A stretch of DNA of 64,000 bases from Halioglobus sp. Lineage in GTDB: Bacteria; Pseudomonadota; Gammaproteobacteria; Pseudomonadales; Halieaceae. The position numbers were made by a program, and so were the translations under genes. Positions 35,080 through 44,899 of this stretch are shown here, one piece after another. The notes under the pieces were generated by a model that was given only the letters and a program-made list of their open reading frames with translations, was not told the DNA's origin and ran no database searches. Location: the NCBI GenBank assembly GCA_002699145.1, contig PABK01000061.1, forward strand, positions 134,130 through 198,129, written 5' to 3'. Every line of letters starts with the position of its first letter. Position 1 is the first letter of the stretch.

Positions 35080-37083
35080 ATGCTTGACTGTCGAAAACGT
35101 CCACCGTTGGAACGCCCGAATCGGCACCCCCTGAAGGCTTTCACATTTTTGATGCTGTTATTTTCGCTCTTAACCGGGGTGAGTGAGGCGGAGACCACAG
35201 CGAACACCGCTGAACTTCGACAACTGGCACAATTGGCTGAATATATTGGCGTTGATTACGCCGAGGCGGTAACGGAAGGTCAGGTGAGCAATGAGAACGA
35301 ATATCAGGAGATGATCGAATTTTCACACTTGCTTGTAGAAAAGAGCGCCTCAAGTTCGACAGATGCCTCCACGGCACTGACGGTTCAGGCCAAGTTATTA
35401 CAGAAGGCAATCCACAACAAGGCAAGTGTTGAGAGCGTTCGTCAATTGAGCGCCAGTCTACGTGGTACGCTGCTTGGCCTGATGCCACAAGCACTGCCGC
35501 CCGATCGCCTGCTGCCGGGAGAGGCTGTCCAGTCTTTGTATGAAACTAACTGCGCGGCTTGCCATGGTGTATCCGGTCTCGGTGATGGGGCACTGGCGAC
35601 GCAACTCGATCCGGCCCCCACAGACTTTAGCGATAAGGCGCGGGCACAGAACCGTTCTGTTCTAAGTTTGTACGATGCCATTTCCAATGGGATCGACGAC
35701 ACCGCGATGCCTGCATTCCAGCAACTGACAGAGCAGCAACGCTGGTCGTTGGCATTCTATGTGGGCGGAATAGCTTTCCGAAATAGCCCTCCGCCAACAA
35801 GCAAGGATTCCAGTATAACTTTGCAGCAACTGATCAATCACAACCCGGTACAACTGGTGTCTGGTCATACCAATGTGACCCAGCAGGTGGTCGAATGGCT
35901 CCGTGCCAATCCTGTATTTTTATTCCATACGACTCAAAATCCGCTGACCATCACTCGTGCGCGATTGAGATCGGCACAAAATACTCACCTGATGGGCGAT
36001 TATACCGCAGCGAGTGATTTGGCTGTGAGCGCCTATCTGGATGGTTTTGAACTAATTGAAAATAGCCTGGATGCTCGGGATAAAGCGCTTCGCCAAGCCA
36101 TTGAGGCGAACATGATGACACTGCGCCGACTATTGAAAGAACCGCAACCAGGCGGAGAACTTGACGCGATGATCGCTGAGACCCTGATACTGCTGGATGA
36201 TGCTGAGCGATCGCTCACCGCGTCCACGCTATCCAGCGGGACATTGTTCATCGCTAGCCTGATCATCTTACTCCGGGAGGGCTTGGAGGCATTATTGGTC
36301 GTCATTGCCTTGACTACAGTTCTGATCCGTACCGAGCGCCGGGACGCGCTCCGCTATGTGCACCTGGGCTGGCTCGCGGCGCTGTTGGCCGGTGGCGCAA
36401 CCTGGGCTGCGGCCCAGTCGCTGATCAATATCAGCGGCGCCAGCCGCGAAGTGATGGAAGGCGTTGCCGCTTTGCTGGCAGCACTGGTGCTGCTGTATGT
36501 CGGGATCTGGATGCACAGTAAAACCCATGCCGCTCAATGGCAGGCCTACATTCAGCAGCGCATCGGCGCGCGACTGAAGTCTGGTACATTGTGGGGGTTG
36601 GCAGCACTGGCATTTGTGGCCGTTTACCGGGAAGTGTTTGAAACGGTGTTATTCTACCAATCGCTGTTAACGCAGGCAGGGTCAATGCAATATTCCTTCG
36701 TGGCAGGGGGCTTTATAGTTGGAGGTTTGCTGTTGGCCGTGCTGGCTTGGGTGTTTATTCGTTATTCGGTTAAACTTCCAATTGCTAAATTCTTTTCCGC
36801 CACCACCTATTTGCTGCTGGCCCTGGCCTTTATCTTAATGGGGAAGGCTGTCTCGGCGCTTCAGGAGGCAGCTATTATTGGTATAGCGCCACTGCCTGTC
36901 AGCTTCGAGTGGGACTGGATCGGCGTCAAATCCACCTGGCAAGGTGTGCTGGCGCAGTTGTCAGTATTGCTGGTTTTTCTGGTATTCATGGCGTTAACCC
37001 GGAGCCAGCAGCGGAGATCTGTCTCTGAATCGCAAAACAGCGATGCCAACAACCCCCGCGATACCGTTGCTAATTCTGATTAG
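35080..37083 (+). CDS. pbrT: PbrT-like lead uptake protein: cytochrome c plus FTR1 permease
   Basis: The 667-residue protein (from ATG 35080) has a signal peptide, a c-type haem site CAACH (near residue 160) and a C-terminal FTR1 permease with seven helices. The two REGLE-type motifs are REGLEALL and REVFETVLF. PbrT of Cupriavidus has this layout and imports Pb(II). TTG 35047 would lie only a few bases after the predicted transcription start, so ATG 35080 is preferred. It runs convergently into pbrR (14-base overlap). High-affinity iron uptake is the alternative role, but the MerR-type promoter favours lead. Confidence 0.85.
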   Translation: MLDCRKRPPLERPNRHPLKAFTFLMLLFSLLTGVSEAETTANTAELRQLAQLAEYIGVDYAEAVTEGQVSNENEYQEMIEFSHLLVEKSASSSTDASTALTVQAKLLQKAIHNKASVESVRQLSASLRGTLLGLMPQALPPDRLLPGEAVQSLYETNCAACHGVSGLGDGALATQLDPAPTDFSDKARAQNRSVLSLYDAISNGIDDTAMPAFQQLTEQQRWSLAFYVGGIAFRNSPPPTSKDSSITLQQLINHNPVQLVSGHTNVTQQVVEWLRANPVFLFHTTQNPLTITRARLRSAQNTHLMGDYTAASDLAVSAYLDGFELIENSLDARDKALRQAIEANMMTLRRLLKEPQPGGELDAMIAETLILLDDAERSLTASTLSSGTLFIASLIILLREGLEALLVVIALTTVLIRTERRDALRYVHLGWLAALLAGGATWAAAQSLINISGASREVMEGVAALLAALVLLYVGIWMHSKTHAAQWQAYIQQRIGARLKSGTLWGLAALAFVAVYREVFETVLFYQSLLTQAGSMQYSFVAGGFIVGGLLLAVLAWVFIRYSVKLPIAKFFSATTYLLLALAFILMGKAVSALQEAAIIGIAPLPVSFEWDWIGVKSTWQGVLAQLSVLLVFLVFMALTRSQQRRSVSESQNSDANNPRDTVANSD

Positions 37084-37480
37084 ACGACAGCGTTTGCAAG
37101 ATGCCGCACTGCTCAACTGTGCGCTGGTTTGAGCAGTGGCCGCGCAACGCTCTTAATTGCTCGTGTAATTGGGTCAGCTCGCGAATTCTCGCTTCAACCT
37201 GTTGAATGTGTGCCTCCATCATGCGATTTACCTCATCACACTGAGCACCTGGAGAACATTTTAATGCCAATAACTGGCGGATCTCCGACAAACTGAGGTC
37301 CAGGCCGCGACAGAGCTTGATAAATAACAATTGCTCTGCGGAAGCCTCGTCGTAAAGGCGAAAATTGTCTTCACTGCGCCGGGTCGAGGGCAGCAATTGT
37401 TCCTTTTCATAGTAGCGGATGGTTTGTACCGAACAGCCCGTCAGTTTTGCCAGTTCACCGATCTTCATGGCGTGATTCAT
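37070..37480 (-). CDS. pbrR: MerR-family Pb(II)/Cd(II) regulator (PbrR/CadR)
   Basis: The 136-residue regulator has the MerR wing-helix (MKIGELAKLTGCSVQTIRYYEKEQLLP), a dimer helix and three metal-site Cys in PbrR/CadR positions: KCSPGAQC near residue 76-82 and the C-terminal HCSNQRTVEQCGIL. It untwists promoters with long spacers. Two such promoters, at 35004 and 37489, flank it and share TTGACTCTATAGT. It is transcribed away from the CDF gene. Pb and Cd sensors cannot be told apart from the sequence. Confidence 0.92.
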   Translation of the reverse strand: MNHAMKIGELAKLTGCSVQTIRYYEKEQLLPSTRRSEDNFRLYDEASAEQLLFIKLCRGLDLSLSEIRQLLALKCSPGAQCDEVNRMMEAHIQQVEARIRELTQLHEQLRALRGHCSNQRTVEQCGILQTLSSNQN

Positions 37481-37488
37481 CCTCTCGC

Positions 37489-37519
37489 TTGACTCTATAG
37501 TAACTATAGAGATTAAACT
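37489..37519 (+). promoter_or_regulatory. MerR-type promoter of the CDF gene
   Basis: TTGACT (37489-37494) and TAAACT (37514-37519) are separated by 19 bases that hold the dyad CTATAGTAACTATAG (37495-37509). It lies between pbrR and the CDF gene and should control both. Confidence 0.82.
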
Positions 37520-37548
37520 ACAAACTGTGGATAGAACAAGAGGTGTTT

Positions 37549-38448
37549 GTGGCAGATCAATGTGAAAGCTGCGTTGAAAGCAACGCGAAGGAGCAGCTTC
37601 AGCAAGCGCCCGAGAAGGGCGACCTTTCGCCGGTTGGTTTTGTCAGTGACTATACTGTCCCCAAGATGGACTGCCCTTCCGAGGAGGGGCTGATCCGTAT
37701 GGCACTGGATGGTGTGGAGCCACAGGTTTATCTGCAGTTTGATACCCCCAATCGCAAGGTACGTATCTTTCATGCTGACAACGCAGACACTATCGAAGAA
37801 CAGATGCGCTCAGTGGGCTTGGGCGCCAGGCGCGAGAGTACCAATCAAGTCTACGGCGATGAAATTATCCGGGCCCAGGAGACCGCACAGGGAGCGGCAC
37901 AGAAGGAAACCGGCGTTCTTAAATGGCTGTTAGCGATAAACGGCATTATGTTTGTGGTAGAGATCGCGGTTGGCTGGTGGGCGCAATCCACGGGCCTGAT
38001 TGCGGATTCTCTGGACATGTTTGCCGATGCCGCCGTCTACGGCGTCGCGCTCTATGCAGTCGGCCACAGCGCGCGGATGAAGTTGCGCGCAGCGCATTTC
38101 GCCGGCTGGCTGCAGGTGATTCTGGCCCTTGGCGCCTTGAGCGAGGTGGTACGGCGTTTTGTGTTCGGCAGTGATCCGCACTCCAGCTTGATGATGTCCT
38201 TCGGCTTGGTTGCCCTGGCGGCCAATGTGTTGTGCCTGCTACTTATTGCCCAGCATCGGGAGGGGGGAGCGCATATGAAAGCCAGTTGGATTTTCTCAGC
38301 CAATGATGTGATAGCTAATCTGGGGGTCATTCTTGCCGGTGGCCTGGTCGCCTGGAGCGGATCACGTTATCCGGATTTGGTCATCGGGTTCATTATCGCG
38401 GGGATTGTTTTGAACGGTGCACGCCGGATTTTGCAATTCAAATCCTGA
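37549..38448 (+). CDS. CDF-family metal exporter with N-terminal metal domain
   Basis: The 299-residue protein starts with CESC and an HMA-like domain with MDCPSEEG (about residues 1-105), then a six-helix cation diffusion facilitator with the Asp-rich DSLDMFADAAVYG and NDVIANLG metal sites. It should export divalent metal (Zn, Cd, Pb) from the cytoplasm. GTG 37549 is five bases after AAGAGG; GTG 37543 overlaps that site. The PbrR-type promoter ends 30 bases upstream. It likely replaces the PbrA ATPase in this version of the lead operon. The substrate is inferred from context. Confidence 0.87.
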   Translation: MADQCESCVESNAKEQLQQAPEKGDLSPVGFVSDYTVPKMDCPSEEGLIRMALDGVEPQVYLQFDTPNRKVRIFHADNADTIEEQMRSVGLGARRESTNQVYGDEIIRAQETAQGAAQKETGVLKWLLAINGIMFVVEIAVGWWAQSTGLIADSLDMFADAAVYGVALYAVGHSARMKLRAAHFAGWLQVILALGALSEVVRRFVFGSDPHSSLMMSFGLVALAANVLCLLLIAQHREGGAHMKASWIFSANDVIANLGVILAGGLVAWSGSRYPDLVIGFIIAGIVLNGARRILQFKS

Positions 38449-38528
38449 GTATGAGGGTGCGATGAAAGTAATCGACACGCCACTTTACCCTTGGAGTACT
38501 AGAGAATTACCGAACATAAGGTGTATCG

Positions 38529-38543
38529 CCGATTTTAAATCGG
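38529..38543. repeat. Dyad CCGATTT-T-AAATCGG upstream of czcI
   Basis: Two complementary 7-base arms around one base lie 75 bases upstream of the czcI-like gene. It could be an operator for the czc genes. No dedicated regulator gene is nearby. Confidence 0.4.
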
Positions 38544-38617
38544 TATGTTAAATTCTGCCTCCGTGCTAAAGTTCAGAAGTCGTAAACGGTTAAATGAATG
38601 CTCTACAGTAAAAGCCA

Positions 38618-38977
38618 ATGCTTAGATTTCGCCGCGCAATAGCCATATTTATTTTGGCGCTGCTAACTTGCCAGTCAGTTACGGCGGGTCTCGGCGAGCA
38701 TTTCGCGGTTTTGTCCGACAGTGAAGTTGAAAGCACTCTACCGCTCGATGCTGTGGATCACTTTTTCGCCAGCCAATCTGATCACGGACAACCTGGCTCC
38801 GGAGATTTAGTTGACACAAATTGTTGTCATGCCCACGGCCACTGCCACGTGTTGGCTTTAGGCTGCCAGATTAGTTCTGTGCCTTCACCCTACGGGCGGA
38901 GCTTCGTTTCGTCTCATTCCTTCTCCTATAACTTTCAGTACCTTGATCCACTCCTAAGACCCCCTGCCAGCGCCTGA
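38618..38977 (+). CDS. czcI: CzcI-like small secreted protein
   Basis: The 119-residue protein has a signal peptide ending SVTAG and a His/Cys cluster in the middle (TNCCHAHGHCHVLALGCQ). Small Cys/His-rich proteins of this kind stand before czcC in czc operons and are named CzcI; their role is regulatory or metal sensing. The C-terminal part has no clear match. The gap of 195 bases to czcC has no gene. Confidence rests mainly on position and the cluster. Confidence 0.65.
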   Translation: MLRFRRAIAIFILALLTCQSVTAGLGEHFAVLSDSEVESTLPLDAVDHFFASQSDHGQPGSGDLVDTNCCHAHGHCHVLALGCQISSVPSPYGRSFVSSHSFSYNFQYLDPLLRPPASA

Positions 38978-39171
38978 TCTCGCCATTTCCTGGCGAACAA
39001 GCGCGTTCTACTGCGCAAATTCTGATCCTGATGTTCCTCGGGATATAGCGTATTTCCCAGTGAAATTCGTGTTTCCGCGCTGGATTAAGCAGTAGTTGCG
39101 TTGTTTTGAGCCTGTGTTTCGCCTCGGCGATCCAGGCAGAGACAGGTAGACCTAAACCAGGGGTTAACAGA

Positions 39172-40518
39172 ATGCATCAATCCATCTGCGGGATCCAAAT
39201 CCGCAAACTCGATCGGTACCGGTCGTCGATACACACATTAATCGGCTGCCTTTTTACAGCCGTGTTGGGATTGCCGGCAAACGCCGCTGAAACCAGCGAT
39301 ACAACAATGACACTGGGTTCGGCGATACAACTCGCGCTGTCTCAAAATCCAGACCTCCAGGTGTATCGCTTCAGGGAAATCGGCCTACAGGGTTTGACAC
39401 AAACCGCCGATCTGCGGCCACAATTTGATCTGAGTGCTGAGGCTGAAAACCTTGGCGGTACGGACGATTTTAGCGGCGCCGATAGCGCGGAGTTTACCCT
39501 GGCCTTATCGTCCGTTATCGAATTGGGCGGCAAGAGAGAAGCCCGAGTTGCTGCCGTCAATGCGCAACGCCATTTGATTGATGGAGAGCGCCAGGCGCGA
39601 GCCCTCGATTTATTGGGGGAAGTGACGCGTCGTTATGTGGACGTGGTGGCTACCCAGGCGCGTCTGGATCTTGCGGTCAGTAGCAGGTCGCTCGCGCAAG
39701 ACGTTATTCAATCGGTGGAACGCCGCACCCGCGCCGGGGCTGCTCCGGAGGCTGAATTACTGCGAGCGCGCGCGCAACTGGCTCAGGCCGAGATTGTGGT
39801 GACTGAGGCGCAGAACTGGTTGCGAGCATCGCGGCTGGCGCTCTCCGTGTTATGGGGCGCGGCAGAACCCGATTTCGTGCGGGTGGTTGGTGATTTGCAG
39901 TGGCTGGGTAAGGTCGGTGACTTCGACGCGCTGTTCCAGCGTGCAATCCAGAATCCCGCCATCGAAATCTTCGCCAGCGAAGAGCGCTTGCGCGAGGCGG
40001 AATTCCAACTCGCGAAAACACAGTCCAGCACTGATATTGGCTGGTCTGTGGGTGTCCGGCAATTCCAGGACACGGACGATACTGCTCTGGTCGCGGGCGT
40101 GAGCATTCCCTTATTCAGCGCAAAGCGAAATGCCGGTGCAATCCAGTCTGCACGCGCCTCGCGGGATGAAGTCTCTGTCCGACGTGAATCAGCGCTGCTG
40201 AATTTGCGCGCGAGTCTTTTTGACGCCTACCAACAGCGCAAGCTGGGGATAGAAACCGCGAACTCTCTTCGAGTGGATGTCATTCCCACACTGACACGCG
40301 CGCTGCAGCAAACACAGGCGGCTTACGAGAACGGCCGCTATGGCTATCAGGAGTGGGTGGCTGCGCGGCAGGAATTGATCTCGGCGGAGTATGCCCTGAT
40401 CGCAGCTGCCTCCTCCGCACTCCAAAGCGGCGCCACGATCGAGCAATTGACCTCTGAACCCCTATTACCTTCGCTGGAACGCGGTTCCAATGAGACCGAA
40501 CAGGAATCTGACCAATGA
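39172..40518 (+). CDS. czcC: CzcC-like outer membrane efflux protein
   Basis: The 448-residue TolC-family protein has a signal-like hydrophobic segment (LIGCLFTAVLGLPANA) and the two repeats of the family; visible blocks are LSQNPDLQVYRFREIGLQG, VERRTRAGAAPEAELLRARAQLAQAE and YENGRYGYQEWVAARQELI. It forms the outer membrane channel of the Czc pump. I start at ATG 39172; the frame is open from 39106. The stop overlaps the czcB start (ATGA). A long N-region before the hydrophobic segment is unusual. Confidence 0.87.
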   Translation: MHQSICGIQIRKLDRYRSSIHTLIGCLFTAVLGLPANAAETSDTTMTLGSAIQLALSQNPDLQVYRFREIGLQGLTQTADLRPQFDLSAEAENLGGTDDFSGADSAEFTLALSSVIELGGKREARVAAVNAQRHLIDGERQARALDLLGEVTRRYVDVVATQARLDLAVSSRSLAQDVIQSVERRTRAGAAPEAELLRARAQLAQAEIVVTEAQNWLRASRLALSVLWGAAEPDFVRVVGDLQWLGKVGDFDALFQRAIQNPAIEIFASEERLREAEFQLAKTQSSTDIGWSVGVRQFQDTDDTALVAGVSIPLFSAKRNAGAIQSARASRDEVSVRRESALLNLRASLFDAYQQRKLGIETANSLRVDVIPTLTRALQQTQAAYENGRYGYQEWVAARQELISAEYALIAAASSALQSGATIEQLTSEPLLPSLERGSNETEQESDQ

Positions 40519-41573
40519 AAACACTTACACGATACCGCAACTTCTTGTGGCTGCGCTTGATCATATTAACAATGCCGCTCAGTTGGAGCGCTTTGCCTGT
40601 CTATGGTCAACCGGCAGACACAAGTCCGTTATACCACCTCGTGCCGCGGTGGCTGACGCTACTCATTTTGGTCATCACACTGGTATGGGTAGTCAACCCT
40701 GCCCACGGGGAGTCTCCCGCGCCAGACGGTCATGAACAAGAAGAGGCTCACGGCGAAGAGGGTCATATCGCTCTTACGCCAGACCAAATCAAACATGCCG
40801 AAATAGCCGTTGAGCGCGTCGGACCGGCGAGTATCCGTGAGACCTTGCCAATATATGGGCAGATCGTTGCCAATGCGGAGCGCGAGCATACCGTCTCGGC
40901 GCGTTTCCCGGGGGTCATCAAAAACGTGGCTAAACAGATTGGCGATGTGGTGCAACAGGGCGAAACCCTGGCGACGGTGGAAAGCAACGAAAGTCTAAAA
41001 TCCTACCCCGTGGTCGCTTCGCTCAGTGGCGTTGTCACCCAACGCAACGCCAATGTCGGCGAGCAGACCGGCGACAGAGCGTTGTTTGTGATCGGGGATT
41101 ACTCCACGGTCTGGGTTGATCTCTCGGTCTTTCCCGCGGATCTCTCCAAAGTCCGTGTGGGACAGTCAGTAAGGATTGTCAATCGAGACCGGTCTATCAC
41201 TGGTGAAGGCAGGATCATCACGGTTTTTCCTGTGGGCAGCAGTACCAACCAGACAACTACGGCCAGGGTCTTGCTGGACAACCCGGATCGGCAGTGGGTC
41301 CCCGGTCATTTTGTCACCGCTGAAGTGGTGCTGTCTGAAACGGAGGTGCCAACGGCCATTCGGGATGAGGCTATCCAGATTGTCGAGGACCAGCCCGTGG
41401 TTTTTGTAGAGGGTGACGAAGGCTTCGAGGCGCGGCCCGTAACCCTGGGTCGTAGCGATGGGCAAGTCAGTGAGGTTATGAGTGGGTTACAAGTTGGCGA
41501 GGCCTATGTCTCGACCAACAGCTTCACGCTCAAGTCCGAGCTCGGCAAGGAGGACGCTGAACATGGGCACTAA
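40515..41573 (+). CDS. czcB: CzcB-like periplasmic adaptor
   Basis: The 352-residue membrane-fusion protein has two hydrophobic stretches at the N-terminus (about 10-28 and 45-62), then a His/Glu-rich spacer (DGHEQEEAHGEEGHIALTPDQ) and the adaptor core with ARFPGVIKNVAKQIGDVVQQGETLA. The helical hairpin is very short, and the lipoyl half motif SLSGVVTQRNANVGEQTGD follows directly. It bridges CzcC and CzcA. The HEQEEAHGEEGH region may bind zinc. It is translationally coupled to czcC. Confidence 0.87.
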   Translation: MKTLTRYRNFLWLRLIILTMPLSWSALPVYGQPADTSPLYHLVPRWLTLLILVITLVWVVNPAHGESPAPDGHEQEEAHGEEGHIALTPDQIKHAEIAVERVGPASIRETLPIYGQIVANAEREHTVSARFPGVIKNVAKQIGDVVQQGETLATVESNESLKSYPVVASLSGVVTQRNANVGEQTGDRALFVIGDYSTVWVDLSVFPADLSKVRVGQSVRIVNRDRSITGEGRIITVFPVGSSTNQTTTARVLLDNPDRQWVPGHFVTAEVVLSETEVPTAIRDEAIQIVEDQPVVFVEGDEGFEARPVTLGRSDGQVSEVMSGLQVGEAYVSTNSFTLKSELGKEDAEHGH

Positions 41574-41663
41574 GATTCTTCAACCTACTAGGCTCCCCTT
41601 GATCACTCAATCGGCGTCACCGCATCACGTGTGCGGCCTAATGTCAGTCAGCAGGTTTCTATT

Positions 41664-44600
41664 ATGATTGATGCGCTTATTCAATTTTCAATTGCGCGCC
41701 GGTGGCTGATCATCTTTCTGGTCGCGGCTGTAGCGGCGGTGGGTGTCTGGAACTACCAGAACCTGCCTATCGACGCGGTCCCGGACATCACCAATGTGCA
41801 GGTCCAGATCAATACCGAGGCACCCGGTTACTCGCCGCTGGAAGTCGAGCAGCGGATAACTTATCTGGTGGAGCTGGCAATCACCGGATTGCCCTATGTC
41901 GAAGAAACCCGTTCCATCTCCCGCTATGCCTTATCCCAAGTCACTGTTGTTTTTGAGAAAGGCACCGACATTTATTTTGCCCGAAATCTCATTAATGAAC
42001 GCTTGCAACAAGCCAAGAGTGAGATGCCAGGGGGTATTGAGCCCGTTATGGGCCCGGTCGCCACAGGGTTGGGTGAAATTTTTCACTACGCGGTGAAAGC
42101 CGAGCCCGACGCAAGACAAGAGAACGGCGAAGCCTATGACGCGACCGCCCTGCGCACCCTGCAGGATTGGGTCATTCGGCCGCAGCTTCGACTGGTGCCG
42201 GGTGTGACCGAAATCAACACTATCGGCGGCTATGAGAAAGAATTCCATATCACGCCGGATCCGGCAGGGCTATTGGCATACGGTCTGACGTTTGATGATC
42301 TGGTGGAGGCACTGCCTAAAAATAATGTCAACGTCGGAGCCGGTTATATTGAAAAAAACGGCGAGCAGTATCTAATCCGAGCACCGGGCCAGGTGGCCGA
42401 TATCGCCGCGATAGAAAGGGTCATCGTCGCCTATCGCGGGAATGTACCAGTCACCATAGCCGATGTCGCCGAGGTGGGGTTCGGTAAGCAATTGCGCACC
42501 GGTGCCGCCACGCTCGACGGTCAGGAAACCGTCCTGGGCACCGCTGTTATGTTGTTGGGTGCCAACAGCCGCACTGTCTCAGAGGCGGTGGCTGAGAAGC
42601 TGGCGGAGATCAACAAAACCCTGCCTGAGGGGGTTACCGCCGAACCGGTTTACAACCGCACAGTGCTGGTGGACAAAACCATTACCACGGTGCAGACCAA
42701 CCTGCTCGAAGGCGCCGTCCTGGTGGTGGTTGTGCTGCTGGTAATGCTTGGTAATGTTCGCGCTGCACTGCTTACGGCGATGGTCATTCCCCTGTCCATG
42801 CTTATGTTGATCTCTGGCATGGTAGAGACGAAAGTCAGTGCCAACCTGATGAGTCTGGGCGCGCTGGATTTCGGGCTGATCGTCGACGGCGCAGTTATCA
42901 TCGTTGAAAATTGTATTCTGCGGCTCGCAGAGCGCCAGCATCATCTCGGTCGTATCCTGAAACTCGATGAACGTTTGCAAACAACATTCGCCGCCACGAG
43001 AGAGGTGTTTACACCCAGCTTGATCAGCGTGCTGGTGGTGATTCTGGTCAATCTCCCGATTCTGGCCTTGACGGGCGTAGAGGGCAAAATGTTTACGCCC
43101 ATGGCGATGGCCGTGATTATGGCGTTGGTCTCGGCGTTAATCCTCTCGCTCACGTTTGTCCCTGCGGCCGTCGCGCTGCTGCTGACCGGTCGCATTGAAG
43201 AAAAGGACAATGCCATTGTGCGCACAGCCAAGTCGTTGTATCTCCCAACACTGTCGGCTGCGCTTCGATTCCGGCTTCCGGTATTGTTTGGCGCGGTGCT
43301 GTTTGTGCTCGGCTGTGGCTGGTTGGCTACGCGTATGGGCGCCGAGTTCATTCCCAACCTGGATGAAGGTGACGTGGCGATTCAAGCGTTGCGTATTCCG
43401 GGCACGAGCCTGACCCAATCGCTCGAAATGCAGTTCCAGTTGGAGCGCGCAATACTGGAGCTGCCGGAGGTTAAAACCTACTTTTCGCGGGTAGGGACTG
43501 CCGAAGTCGCCAGTGATCCCATGGGTCCCAATATCTCTGATGGCTATGTGATGCTCAAGGACCACGAGGAGTGGCCAGACCCGAATAAGTCCAAGGCACA
43601 GTTGTTGGAAGAGATCGGCGAGAAACTGGCACTGTTGCCAGGTAATGCCTTTGAAATCAGCCAACCCATTCAGTTGCGTTTCAACGAGCTGATTTCCGGT
43701 GTGCGCTCCGACCTGGGCGTGAAGGTGTTTGGTGACGACCTGGGGCAATTGCTGCGCTCTGGCAATGAAATTGCCGAGGTCATCAATAGCATTGAGGGAG
43801 CTGAAGGCGTGAAGGTCGAACAGGTGTCGGGCCTCCCGATACTGTCGGTTGAAGCGGACCGGCCGGCACTGTATCGCTACGGCCTCAATGTTGCCGATGT
43901 GCAGGACGTGCTCGCGGCAGCGACCGGCGGAGAAGATGCGGGCCTGGTGTTCGAGGGTGATCGACGATTTGCGATCGTGGTACGGCTACCCGAACAGTTG
44001 CGCAGTGATCTCAGAACTCTGGAGCGCCTGCCGGTGCCACTGCCCCAGGGCGGCTTTGTACCCCTGGGGGAGGTGGCGACAGTGAAGTTGGCACCGGGCG
44101 CCAACCAGATTTCGCGAGAAAACGGCAAGCGCCGCCTGGTGGTGAGTGCCAACGTCCGGGGACGGGATCTGGCGGGGTTTGTCGCCGAAGTCCAGCAGAA
44201 GATAGATGAACAGGTCAAAATCCCACCCGGCTATTGGTTGAGCTACGGCGGCACGTTCGAGCAACTGGAATCGGCGACCGAGCGGCTCACCCTGTTGGTG
44301 CCTGTGACACTGGTTATGATCTTCGCTTTGCTGATGATGACCTTCGGTTCGGCGAAGGACGCTGCACTGGTGTTCAGCGGCGTACCGCTGGCGCTGACTG
44401 GCGGGGTCATCTCACTGTGGTTACGCGATATTCCCCTGTCGATCACGGCGGGGGTTGGTTTTATTACCCTTTGCGGCGTATCGGTCCTGACAGGCGTGAT
44501 GATGGTGTCGGCGTTTCGGGATGGGCTGGCGAATGGCAAGGATATTGACGCCTCGATTCGAGACGGTGCTCTGCTGCGCTTACGGCCTATCCTGATGGTC

Positions 44601-44813
44601 GCGTTAGTGGCAGCGTTGGGCTTTTTACCGATGGCGCTCAATACGAGTACGGGAGCCGAGGTTCAACGCCCGCTCGCGACCGTGGTGATTGGTGGGATTA
44701 TATCCTCAACCCTGTTGACGCTCATTGTGCTTCCAGGGCTGTATCGGATGGCCTATCGAAGGCCAAGAGCAGTCACTGAGAATGCAGAAGTGACTGCTTC
44801 GCCGGAGATATAA
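41664..44813 (+). CDS. czcA: CzcA-like divalent-metal RND pump
   Basis: The 1049-residue pump has the twelve-helix RND fold. CzcA-specific signs are the helix-4 proton motif DFGLIVDGAVIIVEN and the ALRIPGTSLTQS block after LDEGDVAI, both unlike the CusA at 26275. ATG 41664 (MIDALIQFSIARRW) fits the family start; the frame extends upstream to 41631. It should export Zn, Co or Cd from periplasm or cytoplasm with CzcB and CzcC. The protein is full length. A hairpin and a PII-like gene follow. Confidence 0.94.
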   Translation: MIDALIQFSIARRWLIIFLVAAVAAVGVWNYQNLPIDAVPDITNVQVQINTEAPGYSPLEVEQRITYLVELAITGLPYVEETRSISRYALSQVTVVFEKGTDIYFARNLINERLQQAKSEMPGGIEPVMGPVATGLGEIFHYAVKAEPDARQENGEAYDATALRTLQDWVIRPQLRLVPGVTEINTIGGYEKEFHITPDPAGLLAYGLTFDDLVEALPKNNVNVGAGYIEKNGEQYLIRAPGQVADIAAIERVIVAYRGNVPVTIADVAEVGFGKQLRTGAATLDGQETVLGTAVMLLGANSRTVSEAVAEKLAEINKTLPEGVTAEPVYNRTVLVDKTITTVQTNLLEGAVLVVVVLLVMLGNVRAALLTAMVIPLSMLMLISGMVETKVSANLMSLGALDFGLIVDGAVIIVENCILRLAERQHHLGRILKLDERLQTTFAATREVFTPSLISVLVVILVNLPILALTGVEGKMFTPMAMAVIMALVSALILSLTFVPAAVALLLTGRIEEKDNAIVRTAKSLYLPTLSAALRFRLPVLFGAVLFVLGCGWLATRMGAEFIPNLDEGDVAIQALRIPGTSLTQSLEMQFQLERAILELPEVKTYFSRVGTAEVASDPMGPNISDGYVMLKDHEEWPDPNKSKAQLLEEIGEKLALLPGNAFEISQPIQLRFNELISGVRSDLGVKVFGDDLGQLLRSGNEIAEVINSIEGAEGVKVEQVSGLPILSVEADRPALYRYGLNVADVQDVLAAATGGEDAGLVFEGDRRFAIVVRLPEQLRSDLRTLERLPVPLPQGGFVPLGEVATVKLAPGANQISRENGKRRLVVSANVRGRDLAGFVAEVQQKIDEQVKIPPGYWLSYGGTFEQLESATERLTLLVPVTLVMIFALLMMTFGSAKDAALVFSGVPLALTGGVISLWLRDIPLSITAGVGFITLCGVSVLTGVMMVSAFRDGLANGKDIDASIRDGALLRLRPILMVALVAALGFLPMALNTSTGAEVQRPLATVVIGGIISSTLLTLIVLPGLYRMAYRRPRAVTENAEVTASPEI

Positions 44814-44847
44814 CATCGTTACACCGGAGGGAGTGATTTCCAGTATC

Positions 44848-44877
44848 AGGCCGCTCGATGCGCAGCTAAAGCGGCCT
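44848..44877 (+). other. Hairpin between czcA and the PII-like gene
   Basis: AGGCCGCT (44848-44855) pairs with AGCGGCCT (44870-44877) around 14 bases. No T-run follows. It may be an mRNA processing or attenuation element inside the operon. Confidence 0.35.
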
Positions 44878-44899
44878 ATCAATAGCAGAGGAAATAGCA

